Positions 17,831-27,271 of a stretch of 64,000 bases of DNA are shown in pieces. The DNA is from Bifidobacterium avesanii (GTDB taxonomy: Bacteria; Actinomycetota; Actinomycetes; Actinomycetales; Bifidobacteriaceae), in assembly GCF_009299475.1 (NCBI RefSeq), contig NZ_WBSN01000003.1, positions 123,927 through 187,926 on the forward strand. Reading direction: 5' to 3'. The position numbers and the translations under genes are program-made. The notes beneath the pieces are model-generated. The model saw only the letters and a list, made by a program, of their open reading frames with translations. It made no database searches and was not told where the DNA came from. The first letter of the stretch is position 1; each line of letters begins with the position of its first letter.

Positions 17831-18972
17831 GCGTGTGGGACGGGATCGTCGGCCAGCGCCAGACCGTCGCGCTGCTGAGCGAACTGGCCGCCGGCGACCC
17901 GAAGCGGCTCGCCCAGTCATGGCTCGTCTGCGGCCCTCCCGGCTCCGGACGGTCGAACATGGCCCGCGCCTTCGCCGCCGCGCTCGAATGCCCGGACCAC
18001 GGCTGCGGCGTATGCGATACCTGCCGCCACGTCCTCGCCGGCACGCACCCGGACGTGACCGTGCTCGCCACCGACCGCGTGACCATCGGCATCGATCAGG
18101 TGCGCGACCTCATCGCCACGTCCGAGCAGACCCCGTCCACCGCCCCGTGGCGCGTGATCATCGTGGAGGACGTGGACCGCATGCTCGAGCGCACCACGAA
18201 CGTGCTCCTGAAGGAGATCGAGGAGCCGAGCGAGCACACCATCTGGATGCTGTGCGCCCCGAGCGCGCAGGACGTGCTGCCCACCATCCGGTCGCGATGC
18301 CGGATCGTGAACCTCGCCGTGCCGTCCAACGCCGCCGTCGCCGACTTTCTGGTGGACTCGATGGGCGCCGACCGCCACGTGGCCAACCGCGCCGCGCGCC
18401 TTGCGGAGGGGCACATCGGCGTGGCCCGGCTGTACGCGGGCGACGATCAGGTGATGGCCGACCGCGACGAGCTCGTGGTGGGCGTGCTGAACCTCGCCAA
18501 GGCGTCCGACGCGGTGCTGCTTGCCGGCTCGCTCATCGACAACGCCAACGCGCAGGCCCGCGAGGACGTGGAGCGCAAGGTGGCCGCCGAGGAGGCCGAC
18601 TTCCGCCGCGTCAACGGGCTGGGGGAGAAGGACCGCATCCCGCCGGCCCTGCGCGGGGCGTTCAACGCGATCGGCAAGAAGGAGGAGATCCGCCGGCGCA
18701 CCACCCGCCGCAGCCGCGACGTGCTCGACCGCGCGCTCAACTCCGTGGCCAGCGTGTACCGCGACGTGGCCGTGCTGCAGAACAACGCCGAGGATGCCGT
18801 GGGGCTCATCAACCTCGAAAACCGCGCGGCCATCACCGAACTGTCGGTGCGGCTGAACCGCGCCGGGGCCGTGGCGCGCCTCGAGGCGATCGGCACGGCG
18901 AGGAGGCGGCTGCTCGGCAACGGCAACCCCGCGCTCGTGTTCGAGGCCCTGTTCTGTGCGCTCATTCCGTGA
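17827..18972 (+). CDS. holB: DNA polymerase III subunit delta prime
   Basis: The delta-prime subunit is the rigid stator of the clamp loader. The 381-residue protein carries a zinc-binding cluster ([15 protein letters not shown], near residues 57-71). Its Walker A-like loop GPPGSGRSN has arginine in place of the catalytic lysine, in line with the lack of ATP use by this subunit. The SRC motif is IRSRCRIV. The C-terminal collar domain includes a charged stretch ([20 protein letters not shown]). The start codon overlaps the tmk stop. The topA-tmk-holB order is common in actinobacteria. Confidence 0.93.
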   Translation: MSVWDGIVGQRQTVALLSELAAGDPKRLAQSWLVCGPPGSGRSNMARAFAAALECPDHGCGVCDTCRHVLAGTHPDVTVLATDRVTIGIDQVRDLIATSEQTPSTAPWRVIIVEDVDRMLERTTNVLLKEIEEPSEHTIWMLCAPSAQDVLPTIRSRCRIVNLAVPSNAAVADFLVDSMGADRHVANRAARLAEGHIGVARLYAGDDQVMADRDELVVGVLNLAKASDAVLLAGSLIDNANAQAREDVERKVAAEEADFRRVNGLGEKDRIPPALRGAFNAIGKKEEIRRRTTRRSRDVLDRALNSVASVYRDVAVLQNNAEDAVGLINLENRAAITELSVRLNRAGAVARLEAIGTARRRLLGNGNPALVFEALFCALIP

Positions 18973-19059
18973 ACTTTATGACCCGTGCGGCGGCGTGCGT
19001 GTCGCGTCCCTCCGGGCCTCGTGCGCCGGCGTGACCGTGCACGGGTGGGGATGCGTGGC

Positions 19060-19362
19060 GGCGATTCAAGATCGTTGGAATGAAGCCGTTTTGCATCATG
19101 CGTGACCGCGACGGTGCGGTCTTTGTCACGGTCTGTGTCACGCCCCGGACACGGTCACGTCCAAAAATCGGAATGACGGTGCCGTCCCGTGTCTTGAATC
19201 GCATCCATTGTCTGAACGGGATGCGGATCGGGACGCATGGCGGGCCTGCCGTGTCCGGGATCGCATCCGATTCCGGCAATGGTGGCGTTGCGAGACAAAA
19301 GAGAGCCTTCCTGTGTCCCAATCCGCATCCGAACTCGGGAAAGGATGCGGATCGGGACACGG
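19060..19362. repeat. Complex inverted-repeat cluster, family H4
   Basis: The holB-to-PEBP gap (18973-19485) is dominated by palindromes. Three hairpins share the arm GTGTCCCGATCCGCATCC and a 12-nt loop, centred near 19212, 19274 and 19336, so the period is 62 bp. The third has 17 of 18 pairs (19313-19330 with 19343-19360); the middle one is degraded. Upstream, GATTCAAGA (19062-19070) is mirrored by TCTTGAATC (19192-19200), and CGTGACCG by CGGTCACG, forming a larger nested structure. A CCGTTTTGCATCATG segment resembles spacers in H2 and H3. No gene is seen in the gap. Confidence 0.75.
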
Positions 19363-19485
19363 GAAAGAGAGAAGCGCGCTTTCCGCCGCACCGCTTTCCG
19401 CTGTGCTCCCGTCGCGTTTCCGCCGCGCTCCCGCCGTCCGCGCCGCCGCCGTTGCCCGGACTTGCCCGGCTCCTATACTGGTCGC

Positions 19486-20040
19486 ATGAGGATTTCAGCT
19501 GATTTCACGGTGATTCCCGACGACTTTGCGAAGGCCGCCGCGCCCGAGTACCGCGTCGACGGCATCCCGGTGGTGTCCTTCCCGTTCTACCTCGACGAGC
19601 TCAGGCCCGACGCGCACTATCTGCACTGGGAGTTCGTGGACCCCGATTCGATCCCCGTGTGCGGCTTCGAATGGATCCACTGGTCGGTGGCCAACCTGCC
19701 CATCGACGCGCTCATGTACGACTTCAACGACTCGCACGCGCTCGCCATCCCGCCGGACTTCTCCCGCCAGATGCCCTCCATGATCCCCGAGGCCGTGCAG
19801 GGCCGCAACTCGTCCGCCTCCAAGTTCCTGGGCCGCAACGCGGACCCGGCCGTGACCATGCGCTACAACGGCCCGCAGCCGCCGGACAAGGACCACGAGT
19901 ACTACCTGCAGGTGTGGGCGACCGCCAAGCCGCTGCCTGGCCTCAATCAGGGCTTCTGGCTCAACGAGATGCTCCACGCGCTGCGTGACTCCGGCGAGAG
20001 CCCGGACGCGGACGGCATCTTCCTGACCGGCAGGGCGTGA
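19486..20040 (+). CDS. YbhB/YbcL family PEBP-like protein
   Basis: This 184-residue cytoplasmic protein belongs to the phosphatidylethanolamine-binding protein/Raf kinase inhibitor fold. The conserved anion-binding signatures are present: DPDSIPVCGFEWIHWSVANLP-type segment near residues 45-66 and GPQPPDKDHEYY near 127. Biochemical roles of bacterial members are mostly unknown. TATACT lies 6 nt before the ATG with no Shine-Dalgarno sequence, so the mRNA is probably leaderless. Earlier in-frame starts run back into the repeat cluster and are rejected. Confidence 0.88.
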   Translation: MRISADFTVIPDDFAKAAAPEYRVDGIPVVSFPFYLDELRPDAHYLHWEFVDPDSIPVCGFEWIHWSVANLPIDALMYDFNDSHALAIPPDFSRQMPSMIPEAVQGRNSSASKFLGRNADPAVTMRYNGPQPPDKDHEYYLQVWATAKPLPGLNQGFWLNEMLHALRDSGESPDADGIFLTGRA

Positions 20041-20196
20041 CGCGCGTCGGCTGACGCCCGTCCGGCGATCGCCCGACGTCCTCCCATGTTCCGCCCGGCA
20101 ATCCGCCGGGTAGCCGGGCAAGTCGGACAAGGCGGACAGCGGAACAGCCGGGCAGCCAAGCGGTCGGGCATCCAGCCCGTCACCCATCCATACTTC

Positions 20197-20220
20197 ATTT
20201 CACCGATCATTTCACCGATC
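20197..20220 (+). repeat. Two perfect 12-bp direct repeats upstream of the dipeptidase gene
   Basis: ATTTCACCGATC occurs twice head to tail, ending 26 bp before the dipeptidase ATG. It overlaps the expected leader or promoter. It could be a regulator site or a recent duplication. The rest of the 20041-20246 gap is GC-rich without a gene. Confidence 0.55.
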
Positions 20221-20246
20221 AACCAAGAAAGGAAACACACAGCATC

Positions 20247-21818
20247 ATGGCCTGCACCACCATTCTGGTCGGCAAAGACGCGAGCTACGACGGCTCCACC
20301 ATCATCGCCCGCAACGAGGATTCCTCCAACGGCGAGTTCAACCCCAAGCGCTTCATCGTCGTCAAGCCCGACGAGCAGCCGCGCCACTACCGCTCCGTCA
20401 TCTCCCATGTGGAGCTCGACCTGCCGGACGACCCGCTGCAGTACACCGCCGTGCCCAACGCGGACCTCAAGGAGGGCATCTGGGGCGAGGCCGGCGTCAA
20501 CGAGGCCAACGTGGCCATGAGCGCCACCGAGACCCTCACCACCAACGAGCGCGTGCTCGGCGCCGACCCGTTCGTCGAGCTCGTGCCCGCCAAGGGCGAC
20601 CAGCCGGAGATCCCCGGCGGCATCGGTGAGGAGGACTTCCTCACCATCGTGCTGCCGTATGTGAAGACCGCGCGCGAGGGCGTGGCCCGTCTGGGCGCGC
20701 TGCTCGAGGAGCACGGCACCTACGAGATGAACGGCGTCGCCTTCTCCGACTCCGAGGAGATCTGGTGGCTCGAGACCGTGGGCGGCCACCACTGGATCGC
20801 CAAGCGCGTGCCGGACGAGGCCTACGTGACCATGCCGAACCAGCTGGGCATCGACGAGTTCGACCTCGAGGACGCGCTGGGCGACCAGGAGGAGCACATG
20901 TGCTCCGCCGACCTCGCCGAGTTCATCGAGGCCAACCACCTCGACCTCGCCGTCGAGTCCACCACGCCGTTCAACCCGCGCGACGCGTTCGGCTCCCACT
21001 CCGACTCCGACCATGTGTACAACACGCCGCGCGCGTGGGTCATGCAGCGCTTCCTCAACCCCTACGACGAGGTGTGGGACGGCCCCGACGCCGACCACAA
21101 GCCCATGAGCGACGACATCCCGTGGGCCCGCCAGCCGGAGCGCAAGATCACCATCGAGGACATCAAGTACGTGCTGAGCTCCCACTATCAGGGCACCCCG
21201 TACGACCCGTACGGCCAGCTCGGCGACGAGTGCACCCGCCACATGTTCCGCCCGATCGGCATCAACCGCCAGAGCCAGCTCGCCGTGATGCAGATCCGCC
21301 CCTACCGCCCGCAGGCCAGCCGCGCGATCCAGTGGATGGCGTACGGCTCCAACCCGTTCAACACGCTCGTGCCGTTCTTCCCGAACGTGGACGGGACCCC
21401 GAAGTACCTCGAGGACACCACCACGCGCGTCACCACCGAGAACTTCTACTGGGCCAACCGCGTGATCGCCGCCCTGTGCGACGGCGCGTTCCGCTCCACC
21501 TCCAACGCCGTCGAGCGCTATCAGGAGAAGACCGGCGCGATGGGCCACCGCCTCGTGGCCGCCACCGACGAGCAGGTCGCCCGCCTTGACGCCGTGGACG
21601 CCGAGTTCGAGGCGGACAACGCGGACGGCGACGTGGAGCCGATGGAACCGGACGAGATCGTGGCCGCCACGCGCAACCCGGAGGTGCGCGGCATCCTCGC
21701 CGCCGCCAACCAGACCATGGCCGACCAGCTCAAGGAGGAGACCGACAAGCTCCTCGACTCCGTGCTGTACACGCGCAGCATGGAGATGCGCAACGGCTTC
21801 CACATGTCCGACTTCTGA
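20247..21818 (+). CDS. pepD: C69-family dipeptidase
   Basis: This 523-residue peptidase of the Ntn-hydrolase superfamily (PepD/DipA type) cleaves dipeptides in the cytoplasm. The catalytic cysteine is Cys3 ([10 protein letters not shown]), which becomes N-terminal after processing, as known for this family. The ARNEDSSNG segment near residues 24-32 and FFPN and ENFYWANR segments later are typical. The start is fixed by the need for Cys near the N-terminus and by AGAAAGGAAA about 11 nt upstream. fhs follows 71 bp downstream in the same direction with its own ribosome-binding site, so co-transcription is possible. The peptidase would feed amino-acid acquisition in an organism with few proteases. 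Confidence 0.93.
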   Translation: MACTTILVGKDASYDGSTIIARNEDSSNGEFNPKRFIVVKPDEQPRHYRSVISHVELDLPDDPLQYTAVPNADLKEGIWGEAGVNEANVAMSATETLTTNERVLGADPFVELVPAKGDQPEIPGGIGEEDFLTIVLPYVKTAREGVARLGALLEEHGTYEMNGVAFSDSEEIWWLETVGGHHWIAKRVPDEAYVTMPNQLGIDEFDLEDALGDQEEHMCSADLAEFIEANHLDLAVESTTPFNPRDAFGSHSDSDHVYNTPRAWVMQRFLNPYDEVWDGPDADHKPMSDDIPWARQPERKITIEDIKYVLSSHYQGTPYDPYGQLGDECTRHMFRPIGINRQSQLAVMQIRPYRPQASRAIQWMAYGSNPFNTLVPFFPNVDGTPKYLEDTTTRVTTENFYWANRVIAALCDGAFRSTSNAVERYQEKTGAMGHRLVAATDEQVARLDAVDAEFEADNADGDVEPMEPDEIVAATRNPEVRGILAAANQTMADQLKEETDKLLDSVLYTRSMEMRNGFHMSDF

Positions 21819-21889
21819 TCCGATCCGCATATCCGCTCCGCTTATCCGATCCGTTTCCCGGACGACGAACGAAAGGAAATCCAAGCCAC

Positions 21890-23407
21890 ATGACCACCAT
21901 CCAGGACTTCACCACCCAGTACGGCCTCGTCGGCAAGATCGACGCGTTCGGCTACCTCGACTGGCTCAAGGCCAACCCCGAGGCGCCGCGCAAGCACGGC
22001 AAGGTCGTGCTCGTCACCGCCGACACCCCGCTCAAGGCGAGCCGCGGCGAGGGCAAGACCACCACCACGATCGCCCTGATCGACGCGCTCAACAAGCGCG
22101 GCATCGACGCGGCCGCCGTGCTGCGCCAGCCGAGCATGGGCATCACCGCGGCCGGCTCCAAGGGCGGCGCGTCCGGCGGCGGCAAGGCGTCGCTCACCCA
22201 CCCCGAGATCATCGACTGGGGCCTGACCGGCGAGATGGCCGCCATCGCCGCCGCGCAGAACCTGCTCGTCTCCTTCGCGGAGAAGGCCGTGGACGAGGGC
22301 CGCATCGACACCGTCCTCGTGCCGCGCGTCTCCGAGGTGCCGTCCCGCTCGCTGCGCTCCATCGCCGTGGACTACGGCAAGGGCAATGTGGCGGAGAAGG
22401 TCGTGCTCACGCCGACCTCCGAGCTCATGCAGATCGTGTGCCTGTCGCGCTCCATGGACGAGATCGGCCGGCGCGTGGCCGCCATGATCGCCGGCACCAA
22501 GGACGGCAAGCCCGTCACGTTCGGCGAGTTCGTGGACCTGTGGCGCATCACCGGCATCCTCGGCGACGCGGTCAAGCCGGCCGTCACCGAGACCGTGAAC
22601 GGCTCGCCGGTGTACGTGCACGGCGGTCCGTTCGCCAACGTGTCCATCGGCATCCCGACGCTCGTGAGCGTTGAGATGGCGTGCGCGCTGCACGACGTGG
22701 TGATCGTCGAGGCCGGCTACGGCGCCGACGCCGGCGCGCAGAAGTGGCTCGACATCGCCGCCCGCGAGTTCGGCGCGCAGTGGCCCGCCGCCGCGATCGT
22801 CGTGACCCGCGCCTCCACGTGGCGCGACGACCCGGAGCTCGCCTGGCGCTACCCGTTCCACGTCCAGCGCCTCGAGAACTTCGACATCCCCACCTTCCCG
22901 CTCGTCAACCTGTGGGAGGGCGAGGACGATCAGGTCGAGGCCCTGCGCGCCACCGCGAAGGAGCTCGAGTTCCGCGACCCGATCATCGGCAACCTGTTCC
23001 GCGACGGCGGCGACGCGCTGGCCCCGCAGCTCGACGGCTTCGTGGCCGCGCTCGACTCCGCGCAGTCCGCGCCGCAGTTCCACAGCCGCAAGGGCATGAA
23101 CCTGCTCGAGAAGGTCCGCTGGATCGCGCAGAACGCGTACGGCGTGCCGTCCGAGCGCGTGCTGCTCAAGCCCGGCTTCACCGATTCGCTGGCCGAGGCC
23201 GCCGCGCTGTGCAAGGGCGTGGGCGTCTCGCTCGACGACCTCGCCGTGGTGGCCGTGAAGTCGCCGGCCACCATGACCGACAACGACCGCGCGCCGGAGG
23301 GCGAGCGCACCGTGACCCTGAAGAAGGTCGAGGTGCACGCGGGCGCCGGGCTGGTGCACGTGAACCTGACGACGTCGCTCACCACGCCGATGCCGAAGAT
23401 CGTCTGA
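21890..23407 (+). CDS. fhs: Formate-tetrahydrofolate ligase
   Basis: Fhs makes 10-formyl-tetrahydrofolate from formate, THF and ATP. Formate is a known bifidobacterial product of pyruvate formate-lyase, so the enzyme can return it to purine synthesis. The 505-residue protein has the P-loop-like TPLKASRGEGKTTTTI (near residues 47-62) and the LRQPSMGITAAGSKGGASGGG segment, written here only as its ends: RQPSMG and KGGASGGG. VEAGYGADAGAQKW marks the C-terminal half. It is about 50 residues shorter than the common 555-residue form but shows no broken motif. GAAAGGAAA lies about 11 nt before the ATG. Confidence 0.95.
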   Translation: MTTIQDFTTQYGLVGKIDAFGYLDWLKANPEAPRKHGKVVLVTADTPLKASRGEGKTTTTIALIDALNKRGIDAAAVLRQPSMGITAAGSKGGASGGGKASLTHPEIIDWGLTGEMAAIAAAQNLLVSFAEKAVDEGRIDTVLVPRVSEVPSRSLRSIAVDYGKGNVAEKVVLTPTSELMQIVCLSRSMDEIGRRVAAMIAGTKDGKPVTFGEFVDLWRITGILGDAVKPAVTETVNGSPVYVHGGPFANVSIGIPTLVSVEMACALHDVVIVEAGYGADAGAQKWLDIAAREFGAQWPAAAIVVTRASTWRDDPELAWRYPFHVQRLENFDIPTFPLVNLWEGEDDQVEALRATAKELEFRDPIIGNLFRDGGDALAPQLDGFVAALDSAQSAPQFHSRKGMNLLEKVRWIAQNAYGVPSERVLLKPGFTDSLAEAAALCKGVGVSLDDLAVVAVKSPATMTDNDRAPEGERTVTLKKVEVHAGAGLVHVNLTTSLTTPMPKIV

Positions 23408-23484
23408 GCCTTTCGGCCCGGCTGAGCTGCCCGGCTGCCGCCTGACTGCCGGCACGGGCAATCCGCGACACGCCGAAGCGGCAT

Positions 23485-23534
23485 GAATTTGGCCTCCGAA
23501 CCGCCCGATTTTGGGTGATTCGGAGGTCAAATTC
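23485..23534. repeat. Intergenic hairpin, family H5
   Basis: Sixteen-nt arms at 23485-23500 and 23519-23534 (core GAATTTG and CCTCCGAA, one mismatch) enclose an 18-nt loop. It lies 78 bp after fhs and lacks a T run. It may end the fhs transcript; the gap on to the tRNA holds only the tRNA promoter. Confidence 0.65.
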
Positions 23535-23605
23535 GTCTCCGCGGCGATTTCTGGGCAAAAACCGGGGTCTCAAAAACGTTGAAAAACATCGGCGTGTCGC
23601 GGAAT

Positions 23606-23633
23606 TTGCATTTCGCGCGAATCTGAGTATATT
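23606..23633 (+). promoter_or_regulatory. Promoter of tRNA-Lys
   Basis: TTGCAT (23606-23611) and TATATT (23628-23633) are separated by 16 nt, about 27 bp before the mature tRNA. Confidence 0.7.
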
Positions 23634-23660
23634 TATCACTCGGCTCAAGAAATGACCAAC

Positions 23661-23734
23661 GCCCCTGTAGCTCAGTTGGTTAGAGCAGCTGACTCTTAAT
23701 CAGCGTGTCCAGGGTTCGAATCCCTGCGGGGGCA
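23661..23734 (+). tRNA. tRNA-Lys (anticodon CUU)
   Basis: The gene forms a full cloverleaf. The acceptor stem is GCCCCTG with CGGGGGC, the D arm is GCTCAGTTGGTTAGAGC, the anticodon loop is CTCTTAA (anticodon CTT), and the T arm contains GGTTCGAATCC. CCA is not encoded. It has its own promoter and a rho-independent terminator. Confidence 0.97.
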
Positions 23735-23742
23735 CTTCCTCA

Positions 23743-23777
23743 CCCGGCGTTGCGAGAAATCGCACGCCGGGTTTTTT
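23743..23777 (+). terminator. Rho-independent terminator of tRNA-Lys
   Basis: CCCGGCGT (23743-23750) pairs with ACGCCGGG (23764-23771), followed by six T residues. Confidence 0.92.
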
Positions 23778-23843
23778 GTTGCCCGCACGGCCGGTCGCTC
23801 GCGCGGACGCGAGGAACCTTCCAGCGACAAAGAGAGAGAAGCA

Positions 23844-24572
23844 ATGGAATACAGCCTCATGACCAAGCTGGCCGCCGAATTCCTCGGCACGGCCATCCTC
23901 ATGATCTTCGGCAACGGCTCCGTGGCCAACGTCGAGCTCAAGAACACCAAGGGCCACCACGCCGGCTGGCTGAACATCGCCATGGGCTACGGCTTCGGCG
24001 TCATGTTCCCGGTCCTCATGTTCGGCGCGGTCTCCGGCGCGCACATCAACCCGGCCATGACCATCGCGCAGGCCGTCAACGGCATGTTCCCGTGGTCCGA
24101 GGTGCTGCCGTACATCGTCGCGCAGCTGCTCGGCGCGCTCGTGGGCCAGCTCGTGGTGTACATCACCTACTACCCGCACTACAAGGAGACCGAGGAGGCC
24201 GAGGCCATCCTGGGCTCTTTCTGCACCACCGACGCGCACAACGACAAGGTCAACTACTTCCTCAACGAGTTCTTCGGCACCCTGGTGCTCGTGGTGGGCG
24301 CGCTGTGCTGCCTCGTGCTGCCGTGGGGCAAGGCCGACCCGGCCGCCGCGTCCATCGTGGTCGGCTTCATCGTGTGGGGTCTGGTGACCTCCATGGGCGG
24401 CCCGACCGGCCCCGGCCTGAACCCGGCCCGCGACCTCATGCCGCGACTGCTGCACCAGATCCTGCCCATCCCGCACAAGGGCGACTCCCGCTGGGGCGAG
24501 GCGTGGATCCCGGTGGTGGCCCCCATCGCCGGCGCCATCGTGGGCGCGTGGATGTTCCAGTTCTTCGCCTGA
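23844..24572 (+). CDS. glpF: Aquaporin-family glycerol facilitator
   Basis: This 242-residue channel has six membrane segments and both half-helix signatures: GAHINPAMT (residues 68-76) and PGLNPARDL (near 191-199). Asp after the second NPAR is the mark of glycerol-conducting members, so glycerol or another small polyol is the likely substrate. The loop around residues 115-135 is acidic and intracellular. A purine-rich AGAGAGAGAAG lies just before the ATG. It is alone: no glycerol kinase is adjacent. A strong terminator follows. Confidence 0.9.
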   Translation: MEYSLMTKLAAEFLGTAILMIFGNGSVANVELKNTKGHHAGWLNIAMGYGFGVMFPVLMFGAVSGAHINPAMTIAQAVNGMFPWSEVLPYIVAQLLGALVGQLVVYITYYPHYKETEEAEAILGSFCTTDAHNDKVNYFLNEFFGTLVLVVGALCCLVLPWGKADPAAASIVVGFIVWGLVTSMGGPTGPGLNPARDLMPRLLHQILPIPHKGDSRWGEAWIPVVAPIAGAIVGAWMFQFFA

Positions 24573-24604
24573 GTTTTTCGTTCGGGCTTTTCGGCTCGCC
24601 TCTG

Positions 24605-24657
24605 CGGGGCGGGGTGGCGTTGCGGCATGTGCCGCGGCGTTGCCCCGCCCCGTTTTT
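24605..24657 (+). terminator. Rho-independent terminator of glpF
   Basis: CGGGGCGGGG (24605-24614) pairs with CCCCGCCCCG (24643-24652), followed by TTTTTG. The gap from here to the H1 copy at 24860 has two short GGCGGTTTGA direct repeats and no supportable gene. Confidence 0.88.
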
Positions 24658-24859
24658 GTTTTAATTTGGCGGTTTGAGGCGGTTTGAGGCGGCGGGTCGA
24701 TGGATGGCCCTGCTTGTGGCTTAGTGTCGCCCGAGCTGGGCGTGCGCCGCGGCAGAGGTTGGCGTCCTGCAGATGGAGTAGCTCTCTTTTGAAGAGTTTG
24801 GCGCCGAAAACTGCTTATTCCTTGCCTCCTTTGACGGCGAAGCGCACGTCGGAAAACCG

Positions 24860-24978
24860 ATTTTCGATTCGTGTGGTGGTTTTCCGGCACATGCTTGGAT
24901 ATGGGCATTGCAATAACGGCGGAATGATCCTGCCGATATCCGGGATAATGACTCAAAACCACCACACGAATCGAAAAT
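24860..24978. repeat. 119-bp inverted-repeat element, family H1, copy 2
   Basis: Perfect 24-bp arms (24860-24883 and 24955-24978) share CGATTCGTGTGGTGGTTTT with copies 1 and 3. The 71-nt interior contains a nested GGATAT/ATATCC pair. A four-base ACCG flanks both ends, a possible but weak target duplication. It lies between convergent glpF and the DUF559-like gene. Confidence 0.9.
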
Positions 24979-25008
24979 ACCGCTGTCGTTCCGTAACAAG
25001 GTTCGGCT

Positions 25009-25923
25009 TTACACCGGTAATTGGGCATTGCGCCGGTTGTGGGACCTGCGTGCATCCGCCGTTTGATATAGCGTCATGAGAGGAGACGGCGTCAGGACGA
25101 CCTTCAGCCTGTCGCTGAGCAGCATGGCCAGATTCTCGATGAATTCCTCGCATTGAGACTGATCGATGAAAATGCGATTGTCGGGCTCCAGCCAGACCCA
25201 TCCACGGGTGCGCAAAAAATCGCGCCTTCCGCGATCCAGCCGTGCTTGGTGCACGTCCGTGTCATGCTGGGAACCTTGGTATTCGATGGCGATCTTCAAA
25301 TTCGGATACGCCATGTCGAAATGCAGCATGCCGCCGCTGCCTGCGGGAATGCCGTAGTTGACCTGAGGGCAGGGCAGCCCGTACCGCATGATGAGCAGAC
25401 GAGTCAGGGTCTCCCGGGACGAGTCGGTGGATTCGCGCATGAGCCGCATCGCCAGCTTGCACTTTCGTTTGGATGGGAATTTGCCCGGCCCGACGAGCAT
25501 GTTGTCGAAGTCGGATGCCGCCGCCAGACGCAGTTTGGGATTCCTGCGCATCAATGCGTCGCCGAGAACCACAAGTTCCTCCAACGTCAGCTGGGGAGAG
25601 ATTTGAGCCCATGCCACGCATGGCCCCACGCACATCAAGCCATTGTACGGAATTTGGACATCCGCGACGCCGCTCCAAACGTGTGGCGCGACGGTGAGCA
25701 GGGGCTGTCGCTGCTCCTGACGCGAGACGCACACGTGCAGCTCCTCGCGGGCGTCGCGGGCGATGCGGTCGGGCAGTTCGGCGCCGAGCAGCAGCAGCGC
25801 CGTCGAATGGCTGAAGACGAGGCGCTGGGAGGTGCGCGACGCGGCCTCGAGGCATCGCGCGATGGTTTCCTCGCGGCGCTTGGCGAGCGTGGTGAGGAGG
25901 ATGCTGCTGAAATCGGCGTTCAT
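25009..25923 (-). CDS. DUF559-like protein with Vsr/PD-(D/E)XK-type C-terminal domain
   Basis: This is a 304-residue protein without a confident function. The C-terminal third (about residues 205-270) resembles the endonuclease-fold DUF559/Vsr-like domain. It has [17 protein letters not shown] (acidic and lysine residues at the usual D...ExK spacing), a basic helix ([15 protein letters not shown]) and a final strand. The N-terminal part ([15 protein letters not shown]) resembles the AbiEi-like regions found in many actinobacterial proteins of this type. The start MNADFS has TACCGT 6 nt upstream, so it is probably leaderless. It stands alone with no partner antitoxin gene. Lower G+C here than in its neighbours is consistent with an accessory gene. 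Confidence 0.75.
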   Translation of the reverse strand: MNADFSSILLTTLAKRREETIARCLEAASRTSQRLVFSHSTALLLLGAELPDRIARDAREELHVCVSRQEQRQPLLTVAPHVWSGVADVQIPYNGLMCVGPCVAWAQISPQLTLEELVVLGDALMRRNPKLRLAAASDFDNMLVGPGKFPSKRKCKLAMRLMRESTDSSRETLTRLLIMRYGLPCPQVNYGIPAGSGGMLHFDMAYPNLKIAIEYQGSQHDTDVHQARLDRGRRDFLRTRGWVWLEPDNRIFIDQSQCEEFIENLAMLLSDRLKVVLTPSPLMTLYQTADARRSHNRRNAQLPV

Positions 25924-26042
25924 GGCTTCACGGTATGGACGGCGTTCCCGCGCTCGCAAGCCGGGCCGACGCATCGGTGGATAAGTGGACAACTCGCGTC
26001 GCGGTGGATAACAGGGCATGCCGGCGCGGTAGGGTGGCGGGT

Positions 26043-27185
26043 ATGAGCGAAACGAATGGGAGGCCCGGAGCGCCCGGGAAGACGGTCGGCCGGTTCGCGC
26101 CCACGCCGTCGGGCCGCATGCACGTGGGCAACGCGTACGCCATGCTCGCGGCGTGGCTGTCCGCGCGGGCGGCGGGACGGGCGTCCGGCGCCGGTTCGCG
26201 CATGGTGCTGCGCATCGAGGACATCGACCGTCCCCGCGTGGTGAAGGATGCCGACCGTTGGATTATGGACGATCTGGCGTGGCTCGGCCTCGACTGGGAC
26301 GGCGAGCCCGTCTACCAGTCCGCGCGGCTCGACCGCTACGAGCAGGTGTTCGGGGATCTGTGCGACCGCGGGCTCGTCTACCCGTGCTTCTGCTCGCGCG
26401 CGGACATCCGCGCCGCGTCCGCCCCGAACGAGGGCGACGGGTTCGTGGTCTACCCGGGCACGTGCCGCCGCCTGATCGAGACCGACCCGGACGAGGTGCG
26501 CCGGTGCGTCGAGGCGGGGGAGCAGCATTCGTGGCGCGTCGCCGTGCCGGAAGAGGGAATCCCGTCCCTGTCCGCAACGGTGACCTTCGACGACCGCCTG
26601 TTCGGCCCGCAGCGCTACGACCTCGCCCGCGACGTGGGCGACACGGTGATCCGCCGCTCGGACGGCCTGTTCGCCTACCAGCTCGCGGTGACCGTGGACG
26701 ACCTCGACATGGGTGTGACGGACATCGTGCGCGGGCGCGACCTGCTGCGCTCCACGGCGTTGCAGCTGTACATCCGCGATCTTATGCAGGACGCGGGCTC
26801 GCGCGCTCCATACGAGTCGCGCGTTCCGCAGGTCCCGCCCGCGCCGCGCCCGTCGTTCGCGCACCTGCCGCTGATCGACAACGCGCAGGGCCGACGCATG
26901 GCCAAACGCGAGCATTCGATGGACTTGGGATTCCTGCGCTCGCGGGGGGTGAGGCCGGAGCAGGTGGTCGGCTACTGCGCGTGGCTGCTGGGGTTGGGCG
27001 GCCCGCAGCCGGAGCCGGCGCCCATGACCGCCGCGGAGGCATTGGATGCGTTCGTGGCCGCCGGCGGCTGGGAGGGTCTGCGCTCCGATGATGCCGGGCG
27101 CGCCGGCCACGCGGGCCGTCCCGGTCTTGCCGACCGCGTCATGCCGGACCAGCCGGCCGCCCTGGAACCGCCGCATCATGCATGA
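26043..27185 (+). CDS. gluQ: Glutamyl-Q tRNA(Asp) synthetase
   Basis: GluQRS transfers glutamate to queuosine in the anticodon of tRNA-Asp. The 380-residue protein resembles the catalytic half of GluRS and lacks the anticodon-binding domain. The HIGH-like motif is [12 protein letters not shown], and RMAKRE is the KMSKS equivalent. The YadB-type zinc site is visible as CFC (YPCFCSRAD) with a downstream YPGTC. The C-terminal 60 residues are Ala/Pro-rich and divergent. TAGGGT lies 7 nt before the ATG. The yggS-type gene begins 86 bp after the stop. If the host lacks queuosine, another substrate would be implied. Confidence 0.85.
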   Translation: MSETNGRPGAPGKTVGRFAPTPSGRMHVGNAYAMLAAWLSARAAGRASGAGSRMVLRIEDIDRPRVVKDADRWIMDDLAWLGLDWDGEPVYQSARLDRYEQVFGDLCDRGLVYPCFCSRADIRAASAPNEGDGFVVYPGTCRRLIETDPDEVRRCVEAGEQHSWRVAVPEEGIPSLSATVTFDDRLFGPQRYDLARDVGDTVIRRSDGLFAYQLAVTVDDLDMGVTDIVRGRDLLRSTALQLYIRDLMQDAGSRAPYESRVPQVPPAPRPSFAHLPLIDNAQGRRMAKREHSMDLGFLRSRGVRPEQVVGYCAWLLGLGGPQPEPAPMTAAEALDAFVAAGGWEGLRSDDAGRAGHAGRPGLADRVMPDQPAALEPPHHA

Positions 27186-27271
27186 CCGTTCCGGGGCGTC
27201 ACCAGTTCCGCCCATGCGATGACCTGTGTTCCGGGCGCCCATGCGACTACACTCATGGGCGAGGAAAACGG

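Noticed and set aside
23661..23734. Prophage or island attachment at tRNA-Lys
   Set aside because: No integrase or duplicated tRNA 3' end is visible. The tRNA is followed directly by its own terminator and a housekeeping gene.
24721..24999. Small minus-strand frame of 92 codons between glpF and the DUF559-like gene
   Set aside because: It runs through the H1 inverted repeat and shows no domain or ribosome-binding site.
25009..25923. Toxin-antitoxin module
   Set aside because: The protein has AbiEi-like and nuclease-like parts but no partner gene lies beside it.
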